Shown here: piece after piece, positions 35,503 to 47,731 of the stretch
Layout: each line of letters begins with the position of its first letter
Position numbering within the stretch: the stretch's first letter is position 1
Assembly (NCBI GenBank): GCA_000697665.1
Contig: KL197738.1
Coordinates: 94,882-158,881, forward strand
Length of the DNA stretch: 64,000 bases
Origin: Jaapia argillacea MUCL 33604
Taxonomy: Eukaryota; Basidiomycota; Agaricomycetes; Jaapiales; Jaapiaceae
Reading direction: 5' to 3'
Translations under genes and position numbers: made by a program
Notes under the pieces: generated by a model
The model's input: the letters and a program-made list of their open reading frames with translations, nothing else
What the model was told of the DNA's origin: nothing
Database searches by the model: none

Positions 35503-38500
35503 ACCAAAGCTGGTTGTCGTAATATTGTGTCGGGGTTGTCGTAGTCGGTATCGTCGTCGTCGTATTCGTCGTGGATAAAGCGCAGTATATTTGTGTCGGT
35601 GTGCTCGAGGATGGAGTTTGGAAGAAAGATAAGTGTTGAAAGGAATTGTGGCGTCCAGAACGCAACCTCTGCCTCATTCCGCTTCCTATCACACACACCC
35701 AGCTAAGCTCAAATCCGAAGCGGTGACCCAAATCAAAATCGAATCTAATCCAAACCAAACCGTGCACCCCTGCTTCTAGACACAGCCTCGCAATCCAGGC
35801 CCCCTTCCCTGAATTCCCATCCCAGTCTTATCACTTTCCTTTTTGGGCAGTGAATGCGACTCCATCAATGAATTGCACCACACGTGCCCTTTCGATCGAA
35901 GCTTAATTGACCCGAGACGCTTCTGATTTCTCACGAGGGCAGTCAGGTGGTAACGATAAGCTGTCGCTCGTTACCGCTCTTTTGGGTCTACGCTTTGATT
36001 GTGACGACGGATGACGGGCTCTTGGCCAGACTTGATTCGCCTTTTGCGACATGGCTGCGAGTCCGCGACGTGAATCTTGTCGACATGCTGCACACGGATG
36101 GTCTTGGTCCGACCTCCGAGAAATCCTGCAATTCATTCCTATTCTCGAGCCTTGAATTCAGCCCCATGCTTACAGTCGCCCCCCTCGATCAACTGAATCA
36201 CCCCCCTCGCCCTCATCTACATATCTCCATCCCCTCAGCCACGCGCCAAATAGCCTAACCGCCTTGTGCAGAAATAGCTAGCCTATCCGCATTCCACAAA
36301 TACTTTGATCATACCTACAACGGCTAACCGCCGCGCTCGGAATAGCCAAGCCCAACTGTGCCGTCCAGAAATATCCCCATCTCAAACAACTTGCACAGAC
36401 CTACTCGTCACATCAATATACTTACACCGACTGTCTGGCCTGGAAGGTTCACCGCGGCACCATACAAGCTTTAGGGTATCCCTTTGCGCCGTCTCGGTGC
36501 CGAACTCGACATCGTTGTCCTTTCCTCTCATAAAGACAGCAGCTCAAAGGGATAAACGTTAACCAAGGGCGAGGTTATCATCCCCGCAGTCGGGCAAGAT
36601 TCTTGCTCTGCGTGCGACGTTGCTGAATCACACACAGTTCAACCCAATCATTGGCACTGAGCGAATATCACCTTCTCCCAACGCAAAATCACGAGCGCCC
36701 GCTATCTTAACGCCGTTGCAGAGCACTTGGGCGTCTCGCTCATATTGCTCAAACTGATCCTTCCCCACGAACCTTGGCAGTCGCCGTCTCCTATCATTGG
36801 CTGGCAAAGGTTGATACAAATCGCAGCCTCGGAACATGAACGAGTAGAGTTCCTAGTTGACCGGAATAACGAAACACGTCCCCGATTTTGATTCTGGGAG
36901 TATCAGGGAAAAGGTGAAATGGTATAATGCCAGTGGCAGGTGAATGTACGGATTTGCTGATGCCAACCTAAACGTATACGACCTAACGAATGTACTGATG
37001 CAGACACACAACGCCCAACGCCCAAAATCTATTTTTGTTCCAACCACGACGCATATACCACGCATATGGCTCCATTCCACGTATAGCTCCATCCAGCGCA
37101 TATCCCTCCCTTACAGAAGAGGTCCCAGCTCTCTCCCCGCCGTAAGATTTGAACCGTGCCCTGAACGGCCGGCGGCCTGCCATCCACTTTTTTTTTGACG
37201 AGCCGTAAGTACAACATGTCGAAATATACCTCCGCAGATCACTCCATCTTCAGTCACCAGATCCGCTTGAGAACTCCACCAAAAACTGAAAAGCGACGAA
37301 GATCGCTCCACCAATAACCCGAGCGGTACCTCGACCTGCTGACCTTCTGGGAGGAAGCCACCACCAGCTGACTACCCAAACTCTGATTTCATTGGACGGT
37401 GACCTGCGATGGGGTTAGAAGGTAAGATTCGTTCGGAGACAGATAGCCTTGGCTATGGGTTCTGTCAACATGCGGCTTTGAAAGACTTGGAGGCACGTCC
37501 TCGAGGCTTGTTGGATGTGCATCAGCTAACCCTTCCCTATCAGAAGCTCGAACACCATCCGACTTTGGCTTGATTTGTATCACCGTCACTTGCTTAGCAC
37601 TCAACCCAATCTCCCGCCTCCGCGCCATCGGACACGGACACATATCCAATGTAAATCACCCTTGAAACGGCTCCGCGCTGTCGAGATCACTCCATTCCTT
37701 CTGCTATTTCGAGTGATTGTTCATGTCCCAACTTGGTCCATCCGACTCCATTGCGTTGTGGAGTGATGTTACTTGTGGAGCCCTTTGCCGGTTCCGAAGC
37801 TCCTCGTGGAGCTCCTTTTGTATCAGAAGGAGAGGTGTGTACTGCGTACGCCCACTCCATTCTTCCTGCCGGAGTTAACTTTGTTACTTTCATTCCTGTT
37901 TGGCACCGCCTTCAGACCACCGACTCCCAACGTTTATCCTGGTGGTCGTGTGCTCTGACCTGACCGCCTTGGCATCTCGCCTGGGCTTGCTTGGGGGTTG
38001 CGAATCGGTATCAAATCCTTCACAAGTACCGTTCCCTGTGGCTTCTTGAACTCCTCTCGGCCACAGACTAGAATCCTATCACGACAAGATCATCCAACAC
38101 AACGTATGTACCTCAGGGATCGCCGTGGTTAGGGCGGATCCAAAATCGCACACAATAATAACATATGGCCATACCCTCCGAGGAACCGGTACCTCTCCTG
38201 CATTGTCAGCACCATAACGAAATCCCAACCAACCCAAACCGTCTCTGGACATAATACGAGCTGCTTCTCTTCTCTCTCTCCGACTTCCAAGTTCTTCTCC
38301 TCACTGTGTCCACCGCAGCCTCTAGACCTCCTACTTCCCCCGCATGATTCGCATTATCAAACTCGCTGTTGATTTTCCCTCTTGTTGGGATCTGGGGTCG
38401 CTTCCATAACCACGGTCGAGATACCACTGCCGTCGGTGAGTCAATCTTGCGGCAATACACCCCTTGTACTCCGGCATCGACTCTCATGTCTTTCAGATTC

Positions 38501-41273
38501 ACAACACTCCACTGGAGGCTCAACCGGATCCCTGACTCTTCTCTCGGACCTTGTTCGATGTCCCCAAAGTGTCCGATACACAGTCCGATGGGTTCTTACT
38601 GGAGCTCACGGAATAGTGGGCTCTTTCGTGGATCCTCCGCGCTCTGCCTGCGTAAGTATCTCGTATCTCGGCTTCGACGACCCGGCTACATTCCTCGGGT
38701 TCTGATCGGCGGGATCAAGAGTCAAAACATCCGTTTCCCTCACACCTACATGAGCCCGAGCGCCTACTCGGCGTACTACTCTACCGCCTGTGAACGAGAC
38801 CGCTCCTCCGTTGCATTCTCTGGCGCCACCCTGATTCTGGCTTGTTCACACCTTGGGTTAGGTCCTCCCGGATTGGAATCTCCCTACTGTCAGCCGACCT
38901 CTGGTCTTCAAGCTGCTGTCTCCGAGTCGGTCAACCTCTCCATTTCTGGGCAACACGGGCTCTATGATTTCTTAAATGGATCCGCAAAGAGGCTAGCGGG
39001 ACCGAGACTGGAGTCATCCGTTCATAACCTCCATAACGCCGCACTGTCGATCGTCACGAATGGCCCTCAACGATAACCCGTCCAAAGCAAATTCGCCAAG
39101 TCGACAAGTCAATCAATTCCACGGAACGGTTTACCTGCTTCCGATTGGGATCACCTGGGTTGTCCGTTGGCGTTACTTGGTTCACTCGCATATTTGAGGA
39201 GGTTGGTCGAGCTCGAAACCCTTCGCTTCGTTATTACAAGAATTTGGTTTTTGGAGGTCTCGGAATTATCTCGGAAATATTGCGTTTTGTTGCTTTGGTG
39301 CGATGAACTGGGTTGGCCGACGCCTCGTTTAGGACCGTCGTTCCAAGTTATGGGTGTGTATCTGGATGGCAACCTGGGTGACTGGCCGCCCCAAGTTCTT
39401 CACTCACAGCGCAGTCTGACAGTTTTTTCCATTCTTTTCAGAGCCACCATGGGATCGACCGTCACCATCCGATCCCGAATCCGAGATTATCCACCCTTGT
39501 CAATGATCACTACTACTCTCGTACACTCGATTTCCAACAGAACGATACATGAATACCGGACCATTCGAGATTCCAAGAGACGAAGAACACGATGCGGCAA
39601 GATCCAGAGGTACTGGAGTAATAGTCTCGCCATCCAACTGGTCTGTTAAACCCCGCTGCTTCTTTGAGGGTCACCAAGGAGCCAATCTTATCCGAACCAT
39701 TCGGCGTCTATTAAGGAGCGGTTCTTTCGTCCTTGTCTCTCAAGGTTACGGCCCCTTAACAGGGGATGATTTGGTACGCACCGTCTCGTTGTTTTATAAT
39801 GCGCGATACCGGTGAATCACGGTCGCAGTCACTCTCTGTCAAGTTATTTAGTGATCGTGTGGTGAGGTATGTTCGTAAACTCTACTACAGCATTGAACCC
39901 TGCACGCGCTGATTACCCTATTTTTTCAACACACGATGGGACCCTCCATGTGCACCTCGAGGCATACTAGTTGAAAACCTTCCTCGCAGTCTCTTCTCCC
40001 GCTCACCTTCTGCCTTTTCGCCGGGTGTCTTGGGGTGTCATTTCCCTGATGGAAACAAAAAGAGGCTGTCATATCGTGCACCATACGTTGGTCTCGCCGC
40101 GGCACTCCCCATTTCCTCGTTGCATACCACCTGATCGCACTCCGTTTTCAACGGGGATATTCGTACCTATGCTACCATCCCGGGCAGGTACATCCCGGCG
40201 TGGAGGTTCCTGACGTGAAATTCAAAATCATCGTAATCTGAAACCTAACCCGGTCGAAAACCTTGATCGCTCTTCCCTTCATCTAAGCGGGCAAGATATG
40301 GAGGGAGATAGCGTGTTGCCGAGCAGGGGACTTTGGCCAGCCAATCGTACTATTCAATGGACCATTCAATGCAGATGCCGAAATTCGCCTCTCTTAGGCT
40401 TTTATCCCTCAAGCTGTGTTGTGATACGCCAACAGACCGGAAAGACTGCAGTGCTCAACACGACCATGATTCGGCTGTTACCTTAAAGTGCGTCTAGCTA
40501 GCCTTGGGGATCCATTCAATCGACTGGTAAGGCTAGCATGGCTTCGCAGCACAGGTCCCTGGAACTTTGAAGTTTCACTTCCAGCGAAGCCGTCCACGTT
40601 GATACCATCTCCTTCTATGCACTGCGTGCCCACTGCACGGCGACCCCACTTGCAAATCCCTCTGGCAATGTCCTGTCCAATAGTAGTGCACCCCTTGACG
40701 ATGGCGATGACTTCGTCCCATCCAACAACCCATGTCACCGGGATTCAGTTTGCTCTCGGTCACATTTTTCGCTGCGGGATTTAGAGGGCAATGGAATGGC
40801 TCAGAAGATCTTCACCGTGTCGCGCTTATCCCTTAGCCATCAGTCACGATGGTACGGGAGAAGCGCTCTCAACCTAACTTGACGGGTGAGCTCTGTAGGC
40901 CTGGGAGCGATACTTATCTCAACAGTGAACCTTCGCGTTATTGGGAATATCATTGACAACATAACGCGAGGTTGGCACGGCCCTGTTTCATCTCGGTTCA
41001 TGTGATCCAACCGTCGAACTCAGCTTGAAAGTCGTGTCGTACATTTACGATATGGATCTGTCGCCATTTGGCGAGTTTGAGCGGAGTAACGTCCGCCTGG
41101 AAGCTCATTGTCGCGGCTGACCTTGAGTCCTCGTCACCGGGCAGAGTATCTTTAGTTATGTCCTTCCTTTCTGTGCTCCCACTTCCCTTTGAACATGTTA
41201 CCTACGAACAAAATGAACCAAATCATGAGTCTGGACATCCCCGAGACGGGCTTGAGAGCGCTCACCTAAGTAG
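35503..41273. other. Long coding-poor region
   Basis: The first few hundred bases are the phosphatase 5' flank. The rest (about 5.5 kb) has many short frames on both strands, the longest 235 codons at 38369-39076. None has a motif I recognise or a convincing exon chain. Base composition is like the genes around it rather than AT-rich, so decayed genes or an unrecognised element are possible. A T-rich tract with GGTTTGAACC-like sequence near 37140-37190 was considered for a tRNA and rejected. Confidence 0.4.
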
Positions 41274-42262
41274 CTATATCTCTCCTTTCTTCTGTCTCTC
41301 CCCAAATATCCCCGTACCCACTCTCACGATATCACTGCCCGCCTTCAAAGCAGCTTCGAAATCGCTCGACATGCCCATACTCAACACCAAATGACCTCCT
41401 TCATCACCCCACCTCCCATCCAACTTGCCCGCCTCCTTCTCCTTCTCTAATATCCCTTTCAATGTATCCCTACTCTCCTTGAGCGTCGTAAAGTCCTGAT
41501 TTTCCTTTTCATCCGACGCTAGTGATTCTGTGAGAGAACCAATGGTCATGAGACCTTGGAAGTGAAGCCGAGGACATGATGAGATGATCAATTTGGCCAG
41601 TGAGACAAGTTCGGATTCGCTAGCTTGAGAAGTAGGCGTGAGAGGTGCCAAACCCGATTTCGAATCTTCTCCCGAAGTGTTGACTTGCAGTAGGATGTTT
41701 AACGGAGCAGAGCGGTCGATGGGGAGAGCTTTGTTGAGGGAGGTGGCAGCTTTTGCTGAGGTGAGTGTTTGGATGGTGTGGAGATTGGGGATGGCTGCAA
41801 TCGAGTCATCAGCGACGACATTGCTACAAATCAATGTAGGGTAGACGAATCACCGACATGCTAGTATTTTAGCCTTGTTTGATTGGAGAGTTCCAATGAA
41901 ATGCCATCGGATGTCAGGAGGTAACTTCGTTCATGGTCCCCAATCGCTGATCAAAAACCTATCCCACCCAAATGCCAAATGGGAATCAAACTCACTTGTT
42001 CCGCTTTATCAACCAACTCTTGCACATAGTTCTCTCCAAAATCTCGTTGGCCAGCTTCGTAACATGCTAGGATGTCGCCAGCGGGTTTGTATTTTGATAC
42101 AGCGACTAAGGTGGCGTTTGAATGGGAAGATTGTTGGACTCTAGCTTGGATCTCGGAGAGCGACAAGTGAAGATCCGCGATGCGTTCTGGTGAAGCTGGG
42201 ATAATGTCAGGTTTCATGGAGGTCATTTTGAAGCGGGACAGACGAAAGAGGGAAGGACGCAT
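41274..42262 (-). CDS. Pyridoxal-phosphate homeostasis protein (YggS/PROSC/YBL036C family)
   Basis: Exons 41996-42262, 41858-41924 and 41274-41794 give 284 residues starting MRPSLFRLSRFKM. The PLP-binding lysine lies in TLVAVSKYKPAGDI (Lys57). Family motifs follow: FGENYVQEL, IRWHFIGTLQSNKAKILA-SIPNL (rebuilt across intron 2), LQVNTSGEDSKSG, GLMTIG, and LSMGMSSDFEAALKAGSDIVRVGTGIFG. The protein has the alanine-racemase N-terminal barrel fold, binds PLP without a known catalytic activity and keeps free vitamin B6 and amino-acid pools balanced. The N-terminal ~12 residues (RPSLFRLSRF) could be a weak mitochondrial signal. Met13 or Met16 are alternative starts. Confidence 0.92.
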
Positions 42263-42387
42263 AAGAGCGGGTGTGGCTGAACTTTTTGAGGGGAGTCACG
42301 CATGCGTTGTTCTCAGGAGCTCACGACATGACGGTAAGACAAAACAAATACAACATGTCCAGAAATCGAACTGGAAGCCCCTCCAGT

Positions 42388-43692
42388 TCAACCAAGAAGT
42401 CGTTCCCTTTCCTCCCCAACTCCATCAATTTCCTCACCCCCTCGTTTCCACAACCTCCTCACCTTCTCCCAAGCCCCCTTGAACCATCCTACAACAGCCG
42501 CAACGGCGATCGCTCTCGCTCTCCAAACAATATGTGGTCTGACATCCAATCGATCGCTCCTCACTCGATGTTCACCATCCACCACCAAGCCCAAAGCAAA
42601 ACCCGTCATGACGATAGATGCGAGGGCTGTACTTGACGAGATCATGAACATGATGACCATTTGGAGTTTTGCCGCTTGTTCGACTGAGGAACCTCCGAGG
42701 ATGGCACCGGTCATCATCCCTGGTATTGCGATAATCCCGAGCACACTGACAAAGTACAGGAAGGAAGGATCATGAAAATGGTAGGTCGTAATAGAGTAGA
42801 GGATGAACGAACCTCATTTGGTTGATTGTTGGTGTGAGGGCAAGACGCAATGCTTGGGTTGCGATGGGCTTGCAAGCCTCAAAGCGGGAAGCACCGAAAG
42901 CGAGGTACATTTCGACTTTGTCGCGGTTCTCACTGACAAAGAGAAGGTGAGAAAGTGTAAGTCGAGAAGATCAGGCCGGACGACTCACTGAAGCTCTTTT
43001 AGTACGTAGGTGACGGATACCACGATTCCTGAAATGGTGCTTCCACATAGCATACCGACAACCGGAACTGTTGAGATGGTTAGGCATGGTTAAGTTAAGA
43101 GCGCGATGGAGCACGTGCCAAATTGTTCAGGGAGCCAGAAGGGCTCGACCGACATAGCAAACCGGGTGCCAATGACGGAGACTGGTATTGTTGAACCGAC
43201 CATAGCAACGAGTACACAAGGAAACTGAACAGGTTATTAGGCGTTTGGATGTGGGGCATGGATACAAAACATACCATGTGGTTGAAGCGAAACTTGGACT
43301 TGTTCACAACTGTCAATCCCTCAGCACCTCAGGAGATACACCGCCATTAGAGCAAGGAATCGTACCAGTTTCAATGGTACCCATTAAGTTCAAGAGCACT
43401 GTCATGACCGACCGCAGTCGTGAGATCCCCCGAAGTCAAGTGCAACCTGGCAACACTCACAAGCAATACCAGCCACCGCCCATGGGTGGTTAGTCTCGAA
43501 TATCTTCTGCAACAAAAGAGCCATCACAGAAAGCTGTAGGACACATCTCGTCCCAGCTGTAACTAGAGAGCTCCCAATTCCGAGGCCATAGATGTGCGAG
43601 ACGACCGCGTCGAAGAGAATAAAGGAGAATGCGAGCCCGACATTTGACCACTTGAGGTGGGTATTTTCGGATGTCCCGCCTCCGTCGTCCAT
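42388..43692 (-). CDS. UPF0014 family membrane protein (FetB/ALS3-like)
   Basis: Exons 43461-43692, 43366-43398, 43275-43309, 43119-43224, 42989-43067, 42813-42932 and 42388-42745 join to 320 residues starting MDDGGGTSENTHLKW. The family motifs are clear: SSLVTAGTRCVLQL, VVNKSKFRFNHM, EMYLAFGASRFEA, ALRLALTPTINQMSVLGIIAIPGMMTG (two pieces across intron 6) and AILGGSSVEQAAKLQ. Several transmembrane helices are evident. Bacterial FetB is the permease of an iron exporter and plant ALS3/STAR2 act in aluminium tolerance. A metal- or nucleotide-sugar-export role here is by homology. Intron 4 (43068-43118) has a GC donor. The gene lies 126 bp upstream of the PLP gene in the same direction and is divergent from the DUF2235 gene. 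Confidence 0.88.
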
Positions 43693-44569
43693 GTTGTATC
43701 AGTGTTGTTGAGAACAACGGCGAGGTGAGTCGGCGGCGTGTGCGAAGCGAAGGAGGTAGTACGTCATTTGTTAGAATCCAAAGCCTTTGCCAAACAACCT
43801 AATTTGGCACTCTGTTCAACAATAATGTTGTTCTGGTCCGACCCTCGGGGTTTGTGATTCAATATCGACTGGGCGTCTGCTTTAAATTTCTAAAGGCGCT
43901 GCACTGCGAAATGTCACCTTCAAGGTTGAGCCAATATCCACTTGGAACCGGCTAGTTTGTGGGATATTTTCACTGGCGATACGCTGTGGCCCTTGGTCCT
44001 GTACTACATACTACAAGGGCTTCCTGTGATTTCGTCCGTGGGTCTTTCGTGAAGCTTACCAAGCCTCCGACGGTCAAGGGCCGCTCATATACTTCTGTGA
44101 CAGATGTCTCCGTCTGACAGTGCAATCTTCTTCTGGAGGCAGCAGAAGTGGTGAATCCGTTCATTTGCTCTGTGTCGCCCTCTTCTTTCTTCGTTTCGTC
44201 ACTATACAAACATTGCTCGAAATCACAATCCGCCCCCTCAAGCACTAATTTCGAAGTGAGGGGAGGCACCAGGTGCTTCCTTGGCGAAGAGGTTGGCTAG
44301 GAACGATGTGCGGCGCCGCCCTGTCTCCGACGTTCAATTGTCCCATGTCCCATCTGGGCCACAGAGCTTGGTACTTACTCCTTGATTGATTGTTTCATCC
44401 GAAATCACAAGCGGTGTCATTCCAAGATGGGCTTGTTCGAAGAGCCAACGAAGGATGTATGCGCCACCCTTTTCCGAAACACTCCACCTAATCCGTCCTC
44501 CCTCAGTACTATAAAGCCTGAGGCCTTTCAATCCTGCCTCTTCATCCCTTTCCAATCCCATTAAACGAA
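43693..44569. promoter_or_regulatory. Divergent intergenic region
   Basis: About 880 bp separate the start codons of the UPF0014 gene (minus) and the DUF2235 gene (plus), so both promoters must lie here. A CTATAAAG sequence at 44509-44516 lies ~55 bp upstream of the plus-strand start and could act as a TATA element. Short minus-strand frames in between show no motifs. Confidence 0.4.
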
Positions 44570-47011
44570 ATGTCTACCCCTCTCCCACCAAAGAAGCGCA
44601 TCTTGGTATTCTGTGATGGCACCAGTGCCGATGGCCGTAGAGGAATTCTCAGTTGTACGTCTGCATCACTCTCACTTTATTCTTAATCACCTAATTGTAA
44701 CTGTAGCTGGGCTCACCGGTGATGGTATCACGAACGTTCTTCGTCTCTGTACGTCGTGAAGCCCTATATCCAGTCTCTTTCATTGATTTTTTTTTATCAA
44801 GCTCGAGCTGTCAAGACGTTCGGAATTGATAAAACGACGTGAGTCGGCCGACTCGAGGATGGATGTTAACTCATGCATTGTTAGCGGACAACCTATCCAC
44901 CAAATTGTATCCTACCACATCGGAGTTGGCGCAGAGTCTCGGTTCAACGGTGAATTCAGTCCGTATACCCTCGCAGAACGTACGTGGCCGTATCCTTGAT
45001 TCATTTGGTCTGCAAATTTCTTACGTTTCTTCCCCTCAGTTGCCTTTGGTTTCGAAGTCGGTTCGTCACTGAGAACTCGCCATCTCGTCCTTACTGACCT
45101 CACATTATCTAGCGAGTAAGATTCGCGATGCATACGGTTTCATCGCCGACAACTACAATGAAGGCGATGAAATCTTTCTGTTTGGTTGGTCAAGGGGCGC
45201 ATACACCGTCCGGAAGGTTTCAGAAATAATTGTGCGTTTCTCTATGGCGTATGAATTCCGCTATTCATTCGGAACGCTGTAGAGTCGAATTGGCCTCCTC
45301 TCAAAGGATGACATGGGGCTCTTTCCTCAGTATTGGGCTGCTTTGAATAATCCTAACATTCCTTGGAGCGTCGTACCTCCCGCTCCCACCATACCCATCC
45401 CGATCGAGTGAGCCATCCTTCGCATTACCATCATTTTAATCCCTGACAACGTTAAAGGTGCATCGGCGTCTTCGACACCGTCGGATCTGTTGACCCATTG
45501 AAGCCCGTGGTCAATGCACTCGGTTTACGAGATAACCATCTCCTACCAAACGTGAAACTCGCCCTCCATGCCCTTGCACTTCATGAAAACAGGGATAACT
45601 TTATGTGTACGCTTTGGGAGAGGGGGCCTATTGAGCCAACCGACCCTGTTCTCAACCACGTAAGTCTCATGCCTTGGATATATGCGCCTTTGATAGATGT
45701 TTGTCGCAGATTTGGAAGACGCAAGTTCTGAAACAGGTATGCTGGAACGTTGGGATGAAGACCTGATGCTGATTGTCCTCAAGGTTTGGTTCAGTGGTAA
45801 TCACACCGACGTCGGCGGTGGATACATGAATCACGAGAAATCGGATCTTGTTCTCTTTTGGATGGCGGTGATTGCTTCTCTTGGGATTGTTTTTGAAGAT
45901 TACTCACATATCTATCAGGGTGAAATCGACCAGATTGTTGATCTGGATCACGACTTTTTGAAGAGATGCGCCACGCGAGACCCGACGAAACCTTGGGGCC
46001 GGTACCCCCCAACGAATTCCATTAGGTCTGTTGAGGGCCTCTTGAGCCTCTCGGAGACTCGTCTGGCAATGGTTTCTGACGCCAAACACACATTCCACGA
46101 GAGCACGTTGAAGTGGCCTGACGCTACGCCTCTCGACCCTTCCAGTATGTTGACGCTGCGCGATCTGAAGCAGAAGTTCGGAGAAGATTGGACGCCTCCA
46201 GTCCAACCCATGAATACTTTCGAGAATGAGTGTCGTGAGGGATGGGGGAAGACGGTTTGTAGACTCCTCCTCCCATCATCTCCTTGAGATCTGACGTTGA
46301 TTTTAGGGCGGGCTTGTACCCGTTTTCGAGTCCGAGGTCACGTTTGCCCTTGTGCTGAATGTTCTCAAGAACAACTTACAACCTGTCAGCAATGGCGACG
46401 TTTTATTGGTCCCGCAATATCGTCCCAGAGCTCGCTACACGCGTATCCGTATCAGATGGCGGGATTCCATGCTTGAGGAGGAGGGCGATTACTATGTACT
46501 GATTGCCAAGAACAAGTCTTCTGGTGAGTTCTCATTGAGCCGTTTATTCTGGCGAAACTTAATCAATAACCCATAGATGATGCGGATGTCGTGTTGTTTG
46601 TTCAAGAGGAATGGTTCGGAGAAGATAAGGGGTATGGGGAACACTTCAATAAAGTTGCTCGGATTATCAAAGGTCCGTTGGCGTCAACTTGAGTGTCATG
46701 TGCTAAGATCGATGCTTCCTCTCGCAGGTCATTACGAGTTTCCTGTCGATTCTAGGTGCCAATATGGCCAGAGTTCCGAAGGGGTTATGCGTTTTGTGGT
46801 CTACCATGACAAGACGCGTACTCCAAAAGAGGTGAAAGCCCACTTACACCTCCTTGTGTAAGGTCGACTGACACACTTGTAGAGGGACTTTGTCGATACC
46901 GATGTTCTCCTCCCCGAGATCAAGAATATGCTTGCCGTACTTGGGAAAGGCGTCATTGGGGCGTTTGAGATAGCCAGAGGCTTTATGGGCGAGAGGTTGA
47001 CGACGTTTTAG
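44570..47011 (+). CDS. DUF2235 (Tle1-like) alpha/beta-hydrolase protein
   Basis: The start is MSTPLPPKKRILVFCDGTSADG. About fourteen exons separated by 46-60 nt introns encode roughly 590 residues. The N-terminal LVFCDGT, the oxyanion/nucleophile motif FGWSRGAYTVR (GxSxG type), ECIGVFDTVGSVD and VWFSGNHTDVGGGY (catalytic Asp/His region) are hallmarks of DUF2235, the fold shared with bacterial type VI lipase effectors. After the catalytic half there is a C-terminal part (FESEVTFALVLNVLKNNLQP, GVMRFVVYHDKTRTPKE) ending in MGERLTTF. Fungal members are numerous and poorly characterised. Phospholipase activity is inferred from the fold only. Confidence 0.85.
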
Positions 47012-47218
47012 AGAACTCCGATTCATGGTAACTTTGGCCTATCTACTGTCCGAAGGAATGAGGGCCGCCTTTCTGAGTCTATGGTAATTACCGGAGCGTC
47101 CGAATTGATGTACACTACGATGGACTTTCAAATACTTCGATAGATATGTATCACCCACACACCACAAGACACGGACGACTATCCAGCGCCGTCGGCAATG
47201 TTCATTTCATCCTCGCGT

Positions 47219-47731
47219 TTACTGAGGAGTACAATCCCTCCTTTTCACGTCGATGACCAGTTCTCCCTTCTCCTCGATGACTGCTCGGATACTACCCATA
47301 TCAACATCGTTTTTTGGGAAGCGAACGTGCCACTCATGGCGACCTGGATAATACTGGGCGTAAGTCTGCGGATATAATTTGTCCTAGTGATCAAAAGACG
47401 CACAATCCTCCTCCCGATCCCACAGGTCGGCCACAACATCCAATCTGTTACCCTCTTTGGCTGAAATGGTGACCATCTCAGGGTGGAATTCTTTCCCCAG
47501 CGTCACCGAAAGCTTGTGGGTGGATGGAGAGGACGAGACATGCATCGGTGGGGATACAGAAGCCTGTCGCCTTCCTCTAGCAGTGGGAGACTCGGGATAC
47601 GAGGAGCAATCTATGAGACCGCCTGAGGGTGACGATGGACGAGAGGTGGATGGTTCGATTAGCAGGGCCTGAGGGCCAGCTTTAGATGGGGCTTTGGTGG
47701 TCGAACTCGGGGTGTTCGGTTGTCCCGCCAT
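47219..47731 (-). CDS. Small Hsp20-like (alpha-crystallin-like) protein
   Basis: Exons 47404-47731 and 47219-47343 are separated by a 60-nt intron (47344-47403, donor GTGCGT). They give 150 residues starting MAGQPNTPSSTTKAPSK. The intron removes an in-frame TAG. The first half is a Ser/Pro-rich disordered region. The second half, EMVTISAKEGNRLDVVADLW then HEWHVRFPKNDVDMGSIRAV then EEKGELVIDVKRRD, has the strand pattern of an alpha-crystallin/p23-like sandwich. A chaperone role is tentative because the usual A-x-x-x-n-GVL motif is replaced by EEKGELVI. Confidence 0.6.

Noticed and set aside
37130-37200. tRNA-like sequence on the minus strand (GGTTCAAATC)
   Set aside because: The T-arm stem does not pair and no acceptor or anticodon arm can be drawn.
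38369-39076. 235-codon plus-strand frame as a real gene
   Set aside because: No motif, unusual composition and overlapping frames on both strands; looks like chance in coding-poor DNA.
47392-47406. In-frame TAG as evidence of a pseudogene in the Hsp20-like gene
   Set aside because: A 60-nt intron (47344-47403) with GTGCGT donor and AG acceptor removes it and restores a sensible protein.
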